From positions 620,001 to 684,000 of the forward strand of contig NC_014100.1 in assembly GCF_000092285.1 (NCBI RefSeq): a stretch of 64,000 nt of DNA, in the 5' to 3' direction. Under the pieces are notes generated by a model. The model saw nothing but the letters and a program-made list of their open reading frames with translations. It ran no database searches and had not been told where the DNA came from. The first letter of the stretch is position 1; the number at the start of each line of letters is the position of its first letter. The translations under genes were made by a program, and so were the position numbers. Shown here piece after piece: positions 16,892-24,745 of the stretch. The DNA is from Caulobacter segnis ATCC 21756 (GTDB lineage: Bacteria; Pseudomonadota; Alphaproteobacteria; Caulobacterales; Caulobacteraceae).

Positions 16892-17866
16892 TCAGTTCGA
16901 AGCGGACCTTCCGCGCAGGACAATGGCATCATCGGTCGGCGTCGCCGAAATAGGCATCAGGCTGGTCAGGCGGCGAACCATCGCATCCTGGCCATCCACG
17001 ATCAATACGCCGGAAAACCGAAGTGTCGCCGTGTTTTCGCCTTCAAGGCGAATAGGGCGGTCGAAATAATGGTTCATGTCGCTGACGATCCGGCCCAAGG
17101 GCTGGTCGCGATAGATCAGTCGGCCCGAGCGCCAACCCACTTGGTCTTCGGCCGCCACGGACCGCACCGAGACCCCGGAGGCGCCTTCGACATGCTCCAG
17201 CATCTGGCCAGGGCGCAGTTGGATCGGCGTGTCATTACCGTCGGTGGAGACCTCGACCAGACCGCGCAGCACGGTGACGCTGAGCTGGCCGTCGCGGCGA
17301 CGAACGTCGAACCGGGTGCCGACGACGCGCACCGTCTCGTCACCGGCGGTGATCAGGAACGGGCGGGCGCTGTCGTGCGCCACGTCGAACAGGGCTTGGC
17401 CTTCATGGACCGTGACGCGACGCGCGTCCTTCTCCAGGCGGACGGAGAGGTGGGAGTCGGTGTTCAGGTCGATGTGGGTGCCGTCGGCCAGCTGCAGGGC
17501 GCGGCTTTCGCCCTTGGCGGTGGCGTAGAGCGTATCCGGCTGTGGCAGCAGTTCGCCCCAGGGCGCGACGGTGATCGCGACGGCGGCCGCGGCGGCGGCC
17601 GCGCCCAGACCGCCCAGCCAACGCCAGTCGATCGAGAACGCCCGCTTCGCCGCGACGCGCCTGGGCTCGGCTAGTTCCCCTCGGATCGCCGAACCTCGCT
17701 GGAAGATCTCCTCGTCGACGGCCTGGATGGCGTCATACGCCTCCTGCGCGCCCGGCTCGGAGAGCCAGGCGTCGAACGCCAGCCAGTCGGTCTCGTCGAC
17801 CTCCGGCCGCTGCAGGCGGGTCAGCCAATCGGCCGCCTCTTGCAGGTGCTGCGCTGACCGGCTCAT
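16892..17866 (-). CDS. FecR-type anti-sigma factor / signal transducer
   Basis: A 324-residue single-pass inner-membrane protein. The cytoplasmic N-terminus has the DUF4880 pattern (AADWLTRLQRPEVDETDWLAFDAWLSEP), a membrane segment follows at about residues 85-105 (WLGGLGAAAAAAAVAITV), and the periplasmic part holds the FecR domain (TLYATAKGESRALQLADGTHIDLNT, VVGTRFDVRR) and a short C-terminal STN-like region. It should sense the occupied receptor and control the sigma factor encoded just upstream. The ATG at 17866 has GGAG about 9 bases before it. Confidence 0.88.
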   Translation of the reverse strand: MSRSAQHLQEAADWLTRLQRPEVDETDWLAFDAWLSEPGAQEAYDAIQAVDEEIFQRGSAIRGELAEPRRVAAKRAFSIDWRWLGGLGAAAAAAAVAITVAPWGELLPQPDTLYATAKGESRALQLADGTHIDLNTDSHLSVRLEKDARRVTVHEGQALFDVAHDSARPFLITAGDETVRVVGTRFDVRRRDGQLSVTVLRGLVEVSTDGNDTPIQLRPGQMLEHVEGASGVSVRSVAAEDQVGWRSGRLIYRDQPLGRIVSDMNHYFDRPIRLEGENTATLRFSGVLIVDGQDAMVRRLTSLMPISATPTDDAIVLRGRSASN

Positions 17867-17951
17867 CCGGCGTTGCTCCGACGAGGATCCATCATCCCCC
17901 ACGGGAGAGACGTCGCCACCATGCCTCGCCCTCCATTGTCAGATGCATAGA

Positions 17952-18479
17952 TCAACGCAGTCGCCTCGTCAGGGTCTTTAGGGCCGAGCTTATGTGCTTT
18001 TCCACCGTGCTGGTGCTGATGCCCATGCGACGCGCTGTCTCGGCGTGGCTGAGGCCCTCAAGCTTGTGCAGTTGAAAGGCATGGCGGGTCTTTTCGGGGA
18101 GGTCGTCGACGGCCTCGACCAGGGCCTTGAGCCGCTGGCGGGCGTCAACGACCTGGTCGGCCGACGGCTCGTCCGCCACCTCGTGGCCCGCCAGAACGGT
18201 GGTGTTGGCCTCGCGCCAGTCATGGTCGCGCACGCCGGAGCGCTTCTGACTACGCAGACGATCCAGCATGAGGTTCGAACCGATGCGATGAAGCAGGGCC
18301 GACGGGTTCTCCACCGTCGCGTCGGCCTCCATCGCCGTCAGCCGCAGATAAAGATCCTGAACCAGATCCTCGGCCTCAGCGCGCGAGTTCAGGCGCGCGG
18401 CGAAGAAGCGCACCAGATTGGCCCGCTTTTCCTCATACAGGCTCAACAGCACGGTCTTGTCCGAGCCTGTTGCGCTCAA
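17952..18479 (-). CDS. FecI-like ECF sigma factor
   Basis: A 175-residue ECF sigma factor: region 2 spans about residues 15-75 (ARLNSRAEAEDLVQDLYLRL) and region 4 about 115-170, with the helix-turn-helix LSHAETARRMGISTSTVEKH. It leads the sigma/anti-sigma/receptor operon, so it should direct transcription of the receptor gene when FecR is signalled. The start is uncertain: TTG at 18479 follows GGGTGAT closely, while a TTG 16 codons upstream would add residues with atypical codon use. Confidence 0.85.
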   Translation of the reverse strand: MSATGSDKTVLLSLYEEKRANLVRFFAARLNSRAEAEDLVQDLYLRLTAMEADATVENPSALLHRIGSNLMLDRLRSQKRSGVRDHDWREANTTVLAGHEVADEPSADQVVDARQRLKALVEAVDDLPEKTRHAFQLHKLEGLSHAETARRMGISTSTVEKHISSALKTLTRRLR

Positions 18480-18847
18480 AAGATCACCCGCATCGACACA
18501 CCACCGTCCCCCCGATAGGCGCAGCAATATCCATCTTTTGGGCCGAAAGACGATCGTTTGTTGCGGCGTTCCGACACCGGTGTCGAAGTTCTCTCCACCT
18601 CCGAGAGACGCGCCATCTCCGAGCCTTATCGCGAAAAGCCTGCCTCACCCGCACCTTAGCGCGAATGGTTCGCAAGAAGGGCGCAAATCGTTGGGATATG
18701 GCGCTCCGATCATGTGGCGAAATGTCGCGCAGCTTGCCTAGCCATAGCGAACCAGGCGCCCGTCGCGGAGCCGCTAGCGCTCCCATCGGGCTTGGCCCAC
18801 GAGACGAATGATCCTACCGATGCGCCGTCTTTTTCGGGAGCCTCCGC
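18480..18847. other. Divergent intergenic region (368 bp)
   Basis: No gene is seen here. It carries the promoters of the sigma-factor operon (leftward) and the epimerase gene (rightward). The one striking element is a 14-bp perfect palindrome at 18572-18585. The stretch around 18530-18570 is the most AT-rich part. Confidence 0.5.
18572..18585. promoter_or_regulatory. 14-bp palindrome, candidate operator
   Basis: CGACACCGGTGTCG is a perfect palindrome with the ACCGGT centre often seen in LacI/GntR-type sites. It sits about 90 bp upstream of the proposed sigma-factor start and 260 bp upstream of the epimerase. A related core (ACACCGGTGT) lies just before COQ9 at about 40063-40072. Confidence 0.4.
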
Positions 18848-19693
18848 ATGATCGCCATCGACAAGGGCCAAGCCCGCCTGACGTTCGCGCCTGAGGTCGG
18901 AGGCGCGGTGGCGCGCTTTACCGTCGACGGCCGGGACGTGCTGCGGCCCGCCGCGGCGGACACGGACGACGCCTTGATGACGGCGAGCTTCCCGCTGGTC
19001 CCCTTCTGCAATCGCATTCCCCACGGCCAGTTCGTCTTCGAAGGGCGCGAGGTCGTGCTGCCGCCGAACCTCCCCGGCCATCCGCACCCCTTGCATGGCC
19101 AGGGCTGGCGTTCAGCCTGGACGGTCGAGAAGGCCGCCGACGGCGAGGCGCTGTTGTCCTACCAGCACGCGCCGGACGCTTGGCCCTGGTCCTATCGCGC
19201 CGAGCAGCGCCTTCAGGTCCGCGAGGCCGGCTTTCGCCTCGAGCTGACGGTGACCAACACGAGCGACGCGCCGATGCCGGCGGGCCTGGGCTTCCATCCT
19301 TATTTCCCGCGCCGTCAGGGCGAGACGCTCACGGCGGCCAATGACGGCGTGTGGCTGATCGACACCGATGTCCTGCCGACCATCCATCATCCGGGGGCGT
19401 GGGAGGCCGACTGGGCCGCCGGCGCGCCCGTCGAGGGCCATGGGCTGATCGACCATTGCTACACCGGCTGGGACCAGCGAGCGGTGCTTCGCGCGCCGGG
19501 TCGGCCGGACACGGTGATCACCGCCTCGCCCGAGTGCCGCTGGTTGCACGTCTATGTGCCGCCGGGCGAGGACTTCCTGTGCGTCGAGCCGTGCGCCAGC
19601 CGGCCCAATCCCTTCGGCGAGGGCGACACGGGCATGGTGGTTCTGCAGCCCGGCGAAAGCCGTTCGATCTGGATGGAGATCGCTACGGCGTGA
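18848..19693 (+). CDS. Aldose 1-epimerase family protein
   Basis: A 281-residue mutarotase-fold protein (galactose mutarotase / YeaD class). FPLVPFCNRIPHGQF near residue 48 and HPLHGQGWRSAW near residue 80 hold the first catalytic-site His. GLGFHPYF at about 147 holds the second, and VEPCASRPNPFGEG near the end contributes the general base region. It interconverts alpha and beta anomers of sugars, exact substrate unknown. GGGAG sits 9 bases before the ATG. Its 3' end overlaps the convergent transglycosylase gene by 11 bp. Confidence 0.85.
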   Translation: MIAIDKGQARLTFAPEVGGAVARFTVDGRDVLRPAAADTDDALMTASFPLVPFCNRIPHGQFVFEGREVVLPPNLPGHPHPLHGQGWRSAWTVEKAADGEALLSYQHAPDAWPWSYRAEQRLQVREAGFRLELTVTNTSDAPMPAGLGFHPYFPRRQGETLTAANDGVWLIDTDVLPTIHHPGAWEADWAAGAPVEGHGLIDHCYTGWDQRAVLRAPGRPDTVITASPECRWLHVYVPPGEDFLCVEPCASRPNPFGEGDTGMVVLQPGESRSIWMEIATA

Positions 19694-20990
19694 TCCCGGC
19701 CTGGGCCTTCAGGCGGGCGACCATGTCGCTGGACAGATAGCCGTCGGCGGGCAGTTGCTGGCTCTGCTGCCAGGCGCGCAGGGCCTTGCGGGTGTTGGCG
19801 CCGATCACGCCGTCGGCGGGGCCGGGATTGAAGCCGACGCGGGCGAGGGCGATCTGGGCGGCCATCCGATCCGACAGCGACAGCGCCGTTTCCTGCGGCC
19901 AGGGCGTGACCAGCGGTCCGCCGCCGCCGAAGCGGTCCGCCAGCAGGCCGATGCCCAGCGCGTAGGATGTCGAGTTGTTGTAGGTCCGGATGGCGAAGTG
20001 GTTCGGCAGCGCCAGGAAAGCGGGGCCGGCCGCCCCCGCCGGCAGGATGAGGCCCGCCGGCTGAGCGGCGTCTGCGGCGGTCCAGGGCAGGCCGTCGGCG
20101 CGCCGCACGCCCTTCTCTTCCCACCAGGCCGGAATCTCGCGCGGGCCTTCCGCCAGCGAATAGTCGAAGCCGGCCGGCAGGATCACTTCCTTGGCCCAGC
20201 CGACGCCCGGCTTCCACCCGCCCTTGACCAGCAGGTTGGCGGCCGAGGCCAGAGAATCGGCGTCCGAGCCCCAGATGTCGCGCCGGCCGTCGCCGTCGAA
20301 ATCGACCGCCGTGGCGCGGTAGCTGGAAGGGAGGAACTGGGTCTGGCCCATGGCCCCGGCCCACGAGCCCTTCAGCTGCTCGCGGGTGTCCTCGCCCGAC
20401 TCGATGATCTTCAGGGCGGCGATCAGTTCGCCCTCGGCCCATGCGCGGCGGCGCCCGTCGGCGGCGAGGCTGGCCATCGAGCGGACGACGTCGAAATCGC
20501 CCTGCAGCTTGCCGAACGCCGACTCCATGGCCCAGACGGCCAGCAAGATGTCGCGCGGGACGCCATAGCGCGCCTCGATCTGCGGCAGAAAGGCCAGTTG
20601 CTCGCGCTTGGCGCGGCCGATCGCGATGCGGTCGTCGCTGATCACGCCGGCGATATAGGCGCCCACGGGCTTGGAGAACTCCGGCTGCCGGCTGTCCAGA
20701 CTGATGACTCTGGGATTGGGTGTGACGCCGGAGAGCTCGCGATCGAAGACCTGCGGCGAGACACCGGCCGCGATGGCGCGGGGACGGAAGTCCGCCAGCC
20801 AGGCGTCGAAGGCCTGGGTCTCCGCGTCGACCTGCGTCTGCGGGATGGCGGGTGTCGTCGACGGCGTCTGGGGTGTTTGCGGTTGCGACGCGGGTTTGGG
20901 CGCCGGCGGGTGGGTCATCTGCGGGTGCGGAGCGGTCTCCGCGCAGCCGGCGAGCAACAGGACGAGAAAGACGCGACGATCAAGAGCCAT
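19683..20990 (-). CDS. mltB: MltB-family lytic murein transglycosylase (lipoprotein)
   Basis: A 435-residue envelope enzyme that cleaves peptidoglycan glycan strands to form anhydromuropeptides. The N-terminus ends in the lipobox LLAGC (Cys16), followed by a Pro/Thr-rich linker to about residue 55. The catalytic domain carries [17 protein letters not shown] with the active-site Glu near residue 155 and [12 protein letters not shown]. The last 60 residues form a peptidoglycan-binding type 1 domain ([19 protein letters not shown]). The product is expected at the inner face of the outer membrane. Confidence 0.92.
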
Positions 20991-21085
20991 GCGGGGAAGC
21001 TACCGGCGTTCGGACAGTGGGTTCAATCACAAGCGCGCGGGCTGGGGTAAGTTCCCTCAAACGCGCGTCAGAGCCTTGGAACGCA

Positions 21086-21114
21086 TTGACTCAAGAGCCC
21101 GTCGCACTTATACG
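21086..21114 (+). promoter_or_regulatory. Sigma-70-type promoter of rpmJ
   Basis: TTGACT (21086-21091) and TATACG (21109-21114) are separated by exactly 17 bp, close to the general housekeeping consensus. The expected start site is near 21121, giving a leader of about 70 bases before rpmJ. Confidence 0.7.
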
Positions 21115-21192
21115 CACCGCCTCCGAAACACCCGGATGTTCCGGCCGCTCTCTTGGCGCGCCCGAACCTCTCCGCTGAGTACAGAGACGGTC

Positions 21193-21318
21193 ATGAAGGT
21201 TCGCAGCTCGCTGAAGTCGCTGAAGGGTCGCCACCGCGACTGCAAGATGGTCCGCCGCAAGGGCGTCATCTACATCATCAACAAGACCGACCCGCGCTTC
21301 AAGGCCAAGCAGGGCTGA
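21193..21318 (+). CDS. rpmJ: Ribosomal protein bL36, zinc-independent 41-aa form
   Basis: [20 protein letters not shown] leads to [21 protein letters not shown], a textbook alphaproteobacterial bL36. It is 41 residues, slightly longer than the zinc-binding 37-38-aa form, and keeps only one cysteine (Cys17), so it cannot form the Cys3-His zinc site. It binds the large ribosomal subunit. Its stop overlaps the start of the HAD phosphatase gene (TGATG). Confidence 0.97.
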
Positions 21319-21938
21319 TGACGGCTGCCGTGCGTCCCAGAGCCGTTCTCTGGGATGTGGGCAATGTCATCGTGCGCTGGGATCCCCGCGCACTCTACGC
21401 GAAGATCTTCAAGGAACCGGCCGATCTCGACCGGTTCCTTTCGCATGTCTGCACCCTCGATTGGCACGTCGCCCATGACCGCGGCGTCGACTTCGCCGAG
21501 AACGCCGCGCCGCTGATCGCGCGCTTTCCCGAGCACGCCGCCGAGATCCGCGCCTGGGACGAACGCTTCGACGAGATGCTGTCGGGACCGGTTCCTGAGA
21601 CCGCCGTCGTGATCGAGGCCTTGGCCGCCCGCGATGTTCCCCAGTTCGCCCTGACCAACATGCCTCAGAGCAAGTGGCCCGCCGTGCAGGCTATTTCTCC
21701 GGATCACTTTGGCCTGTTCCGCGACGCGATCGTCTCGGGCGACGAGAAGGTCATCAAGCCCGATCGGCGGATCTACGAGATCGTACTGGCGCGGACGGGT
21801 CTGTCGGCCGGCGACCTGCTGTTCATCGACGACAGCGCCGCCAATATCGCCGCCGCCGACGCCTTGGGCTTCCACACCCACCACTTCACCGACCCGGCGC
21901 GGCTGCGCGGCGCGGTCGAGGCGCACGGCCTGATCTGA
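21318..21938 (+). CDS. HAD-superfamily phosphatase
   Basis: A 206-residue HAD subfamily IA hydrolase. Motif I is AVLWDVGNVIVRW (nucleophile Asp16, followed by D-x-G rather than D-x-D), motif II is FALTNM, motif III includes the Lys in KVIKPDRRIY, and motif IV is LLFIDDSAANI. It resembles YihX-type sugar-phosphate phosphatases. Its ATG overlaps the rpmJ stop, so it is co-transcribed and probably translationally coupled with a ribosomal protein gene. The substrate is unknown. Confidence 0.88.
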   Translation: MTAAVRPRAVLWDVGNVIVRWDPRALYAKIFKEPADLDRFLSHVCTLDWHVAHDRGVDFAENAAPLIARFPEHAAEIRAWDERFDEMLSGPVPETAVVIEALAARDVPQFALTNMPQSKWPAVQAISPDHFGLFRDAIVSGDEKVIKPDRRIYEIVLARTGLSAGDLLFIDDSAANIAAADALGFHTHHFTDPARLRGAVEAHGLI

Positions 21939-22018
21939 AGACGGTTTCCCGCCGCGCCGTGGCGTGTTGGGAAGAAGACGCCTATCTGGGGCGCGATGTA
22001 GCGATGCGGAGCCTCTCC

Positions 22019-22894
22019 ATGAACGTCTCGATGATCGGCCTCGGCGCCATGGGCGCGGCCATGGTCCGCAATCTGCTGGGCAAGGGCGTGACCGTGACGG
22101 TCTGGAACCGCTCGCGCGCCATGGTCGACGAGCTGGCCGCCGAGGGCGCGATTCCCGCCGCCGACGTCGACGAGGCCCTCAAGGCCGACATCGTGCTGTC
22201 GATGCTGGCTCACGATCAGGCGATGCGCGAGGTTCTGGTCGACAGCGGCGCTCTGGCCCGCGCGCCCAAGGGCGTGGTCCACGTCAATCTCGCCACGATC
22301 TCGACCGCCCTGGCCGGCGAGCTGGCCGCGCTGCACGCCGAGTTGGGCCTGGGCTATGTCGCCTCTCCGGTGTTCGGTCGCCCGCCCGTCGCCCAGGCCG
22401 GCGGGCTCAACGTGCTGGCCGCCGGGGCGCCCGACGCCGTCGCGACCGCCATGCCGGTGCTCAAGATGCTGGCCGCCAAGGTCTGGCCGCTCGGCGAGGA
22501 CCCGGTCCGCGCCAGCGCCCTGAAGCTGGCCGGCAACTTCATGATCGTCTCGGCCATCGAGTCGATGGGCGAAGCGGTGGCGTTGGGCGAGGCCTATGGC
22601 GTCCCAGCGCCCGAACTGCTGGATATGCTGAGCAGCACCCTGTTCGCCGCGCCGATCTACAAGATCTATGGCGGCATGATCGCCGAGCGCCGCTACACCC
22701 CGCCGGGCTTCGCCGCGGAACTGGGCCTCAAGGATGTGCGCCTCGTGCTGGACGCCGCCGAGGCCAAGGGGCTGTCGATGCCACTGGCCGACCTGGCCGA
22801 GGCGAGCCTGGAAGTGCTGCTCGACGGAGAGGACCAGGGCCTCGACCTGGCGGCCCTGGCCGAGATCGCGCGAGGACGTGTGGACGGCCGCTGA
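22019..22894 (+). CDS. NAD(P)-dependent beta-hydroxyacid dehydrogenase
   Basis: A 291-residue member of the 3-hydroxyisobutyrate dehydrogenase / GLYR1 family. The Rossmann loop is SMIGLGAMGAAM at residues 4-15. The family signature around residue 115 is divergent (ASPVFGRPPVAQ), as in imine-reductase-like or glyoxylate-reductase-like branches. The catalytic Lys is in ALKLAGNFM near residue 167. The ATG at 22019 has GGAG 7 bases upstream. The exact substrate is not predictable. Confidence 0.85.
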   Translation: MNVSMIGLGAMGAAMVRNLLGKGVTVTVWNRSRAMVDELAAEGAIPAADVDEALKADIVLSMLAHDQAMREVLVDSGALARAPKGVVHVNLATISTALAGELAALHAELGLGYVASPVFGRPPVAQAGGLNVLAAGAPDAVATAMPVLKMLAAKVWPLGEDPVRASALKLAGNFMIVSAIESMGEAVALGEAYGVPAPELLDMLSSTLFAAPIYKIYGGMIAERRYTPPGFAAELGLKDVRLVLDAAEAKGLSMPLADLAEASLEVLLDGEDQGLDLAALAEIARGRVDGR

Positions 22895-22968
22895 ATCGCG
22901 CTTCCCAGCGGCGCGGCTTCGAACTAGGTTCCGCGCCTCCGATTTCCAGCCTTTCCGCGAGACGCCCC

Positions 22969-23238
22969 ATGGCCGACGACGCCATTCCCCACGCCGACGT
23001 CCTGAACTCCACCGCCCAGACCCAGCTGAAGTCGATCATCGAGCGCGTCGAGCGCCTCGAGGTCGAAAAGACCGAGATCATGGAGCAGATGAAGGAAGTC
23101 TACGCCGAGGCCAAGGGCAACGGCTTCGACGTCAAGATCCTCAAGAAGGTCGTCCGCCTGCGCAAGCAGGACCGCGCCAAGCGCCAGGAAGAGGACGCGA
23201 TCCTCGACCTCTATCTGTCGGCCATCGGCGAGATCTAA
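22969..23238 (+). CDS. gapR: GapR nucleoid-associated protein (DUF2312)
   Basis: An 89-residue protein with the family layout: a long coiled-coil helix (IIERVERLEVEKTEIMEQMK) and the DNA-contacting KGNGFDVKILKKVVRLRKQ segment, ending LYLSAIGEI. In Caulobacter crescentus GapR binds overtwisted DNA ahead of replication and transcription machinery and helps type II topoisomerases. I recognise this sequence as essentially that protein. It is followed 52 bp later by a basic hypothetical gene. Confidence 0.95.
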   Translation: MADDAIPHADVLNSTAQTQLKSIIERVERLEVEKTEIMEQMKEVYAEAKGNGFDVKILKKVVRLRKQDRAKRQEEDAILDLYLSAIGEI

Positions 23239-23290
23239 GTCGCTCGTTTTTCGGGTGTGTCGGCGCGCGGGGCGGGACTAGTCTCTCGAC

Positions 23291-23659
23291 ATGCGCGCCA
23301 AGCCGCCCAATCCGAAAGAGCAAGCCAAGCGGGCGGCGCTGAACGCCTTGAAGCGCGCCCGCCGCGCGGCCGAGAAGTCGGGCGTCGAGCTCTCCGAATG
23401 GGAGGGCGAGTTCCTGACCAGTGTCGCCGAGCGCGTCGAGACCTACGGTCGCGCGTTCGCCGATCCCGAAAAAGGCGCGCGGGGCCAGGCCCTGTCGGGC
23501 AACCAGGCCATCAAGCTCAGGGAAATCGTCGCCAAGGCCAAGGGCGACAGCTCCCAGGAGAAGGAGGGCGGCAAGGGCGGCCGCAAGCCGATGCGTCGGG
23601 GCGGTGGCTTCGGACGCGCCGCCCGACGCGAGACCGCGCCTTCGGACGCGGATGAGTGA
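23291..23659 (+). CDS. Basic hypothetical protein (122 aa)
   Basis: The N-terminal 30 residues are strongly basic (PPNPKEQAKRAALNALKRAR), the middle reads as a helical segment (LSEWEGEFLTSVAERVETYG), and the C-terminus is a Gly/Arg-rich tail (KPMRRGGGFGRAARRE). This would suit a DNA- or RNA-associated protein, and it lies right behind gapR on the same strand. I do not recognise a named family. Confidence 0.75.
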   Translation: MRAKPPNPKEQAKRAALNALKRARRAAEKSGVELSEWEGEFLTSVAERVETYGRAFADPEKGARGQALSGNQAIKLREIVAKAKGDSSQEKEGGKGGRKPMRRGGGFGRAARRETAPSDADE

Positions 23660-23685
23660 TCGACATCCCGCGGAGCTTGGCCATA

Positions 23686-23711
23686 ACCCGCATAGCGGGT
23701 GATGATTTTTC
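23686..23711 (+). terminator. Terminator after the gapR gene pair
   Basis: ACCCGC and GCGGGT pair around a 3-base loop (ATA), followed by GATGATTTTT. It lies 27 bp after the stop codon at 23659. Confidence 0.7.
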
Positions 23712-23771
23712 CGAATCTACTCGGGATAATGTCCCGAAGGCTTACCAAAAACCCCTGTTCGCCCTTTATCG

Positions 23772-23786
23772 TTAAGGCCTTGGTAA
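23772..23786. promoter_or_regulatory. CtrA-box-like site
   Basis: TTAA-GGCCTTG-GTAA matches the CtrA consensus TTAA-N7-TTAA at seven of eight positions. A further TTAACCCAT-like half site is on the minus strand at about 23818-23826. The region from 23700 to 23835 is unusually AT-rich and leads to the gene at 23945. Confidence 0.4.
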
Positions 23787-23944
23787 TCATACGGGCCGAA
23801 AATACAAACGATTGTAATGGGTTAAAGTCTTAATGGACGTGGGGTTCCGGGTCGTGCGCTCACGGCGGCCCGCCCTCGATGCGCACGGGTCCGCGGGCCC
23901 GGCACGGCGCCGAGCGAACCCTGCCATTCAGCGGATTAGGGACC

Positions 23945-24424
23945 ATGGCGACCACCTATCAGATGCTGATGCGCCGCAAGTCGGAGCTCGAGAACCGTAT
24001 GATCGAGGCGCAGCGACGCGCCCAGGCGCCGTTCGAGAGCGAACTGCGCGCCATCGTGCTGGCGCTCGACGCCCTGAAGCAGGCCGGCATGGCCGAGCGG
24101 TTGTCGTCGGGTGAGCCGGCGGCCTTCGCCGCGCCGCAGCCCAGCCGTCGGGGTCGCCGCGGCCGCACCACCCGCGACATGATCCTGATGGCCCTGGGCC
24201 AGTCGCCCGGCCTCACCGAATCCGAGATCGCTCGCCAGCTGGACCATCGTTGGAGCCGTCCGGTGACGCCGACGGCGGTTGGACGGGAGCTGGAAGCGAT
24301 GGCGTCCGAGGGCCTGACGCGTCGCTCGGGTCCTGGCTGGATCCGCCTGGACCTGACCCACGCCGAAGCGTCTAGCGCCGAAGCCGAGGAAGAAGAACGC
24401 CTCAGCGTGGCGGCGGGGCACTAG
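23945..24424 (+). CDS. Hypothetical protein with winged-helix-like C-terminus
   Basis: A 159-residue protein. Residues 1-50 form an amphipathic helix (LMRRKSELENRMIEAQRRAQ), a basic linker follows (SRRGRRGRTTRD), and residues about 78-135 look like a winged helix (SPGLTESEIARQLDHRWSRP and TAVGRELEAMASEGLTRR). DNA binding is inferred, not shown. The ATG at 23945 follows AGGGA. A CtrA-box-like site about 160 bp upstream and its position between gapR and tacA suggest a cell-cycle role worth testing. Confidence 0.75.
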   Translation: MATTYQMLMRRKSELENRMIEAQRRAQAPFESELRAIVLALDALKQAGMAERLSSGEPAAFAAPQPSRRGRRGRTTRDMILMALGQSPGLTESEIARQLDHRWSRPVTPTAVGRELEAMASEGLTRRSGPGWIRLDLTHAEASSAEAEEEERLSVAAGH

Positions 24425-24500
24425 GGCGACTCAGAGCGCCTCCTGGGAAGCGACACATAGGCTGACCTCCCCGGCGAACGCCGGGGCCCCGATGCGAGAA

Positions 24501-24535
24501 CGCCCGTGTCCCGGCAGGATCACGGGCGCTTTTTT
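24501..24535 (+). terminator. Rho-independent-type terminator
   Basis: CGCCCGTG pairs with CACGGGCG around a 12-base loop, followed by CTTTTTT. It ends transcription from the rightward gene at 23945. An extra CCCCGGCG/CGCCGGGG hairpin lies about 20 bases before it. Confidence 0.85.
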
Positions 24536-24601
24536 ACGTCGCTTCGGCGCCATAAGATCTGGTCCGGCACTCGCCGGAAAGATCGGAACGAATGGCCCGC
24601 C

Positions 24602-24742
24602 TCAGCGGCGCGGGAGCTTGCCCGCCGGCCGCGCTGGCTTCAGCAGGCTTTTCAGCCGCTGTTCCCGGGAGACGGGGCGGAAGATCATCAGCGGCGCGGG
24701 CGCGCGGCCTTGCGGCGCTTGTTCGGTGTCGGTGGGGCGCAT
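24602..24742 (-). CDS. Possible small protein (46 aa) downstream of tacA
   Basis: A 46-codon frame begins with an ATG only 3 bases after the tacA stop codon: MRPTDTEQAPQGRAPAPLMI followed by a basic tail (REQRLKSLLKPARP and so on). Third codon positions are GC-rich as in real genes here. It has no good ribosome-binding sequence of its own, so it would depend on coupling to tacA. It may equally be a chance frame. Confidence 0.35.
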   Translation of the reverse strand: MRPTDTEQAPQGRAPAPLMIFRPVSREQRLKSLLKPARPAGKLPRR

Positions 24743-24745
24743 GGC

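Noticed and set aside
15626..17674. A 682-codon open frame antisense to the receptor and fecR genes
   Set aside because: It runs across two well-supported genes on the other strand, and its translation is Gly/Arg/Ala-rich with no domain.
18525..18527. TTG at 18527 as the FecI-like sigma factor start
   Set aside because: The extra 16 codons have poor third-position GC and no family resemblance; the TTG at 18479 fits better, though this stays uncertain.
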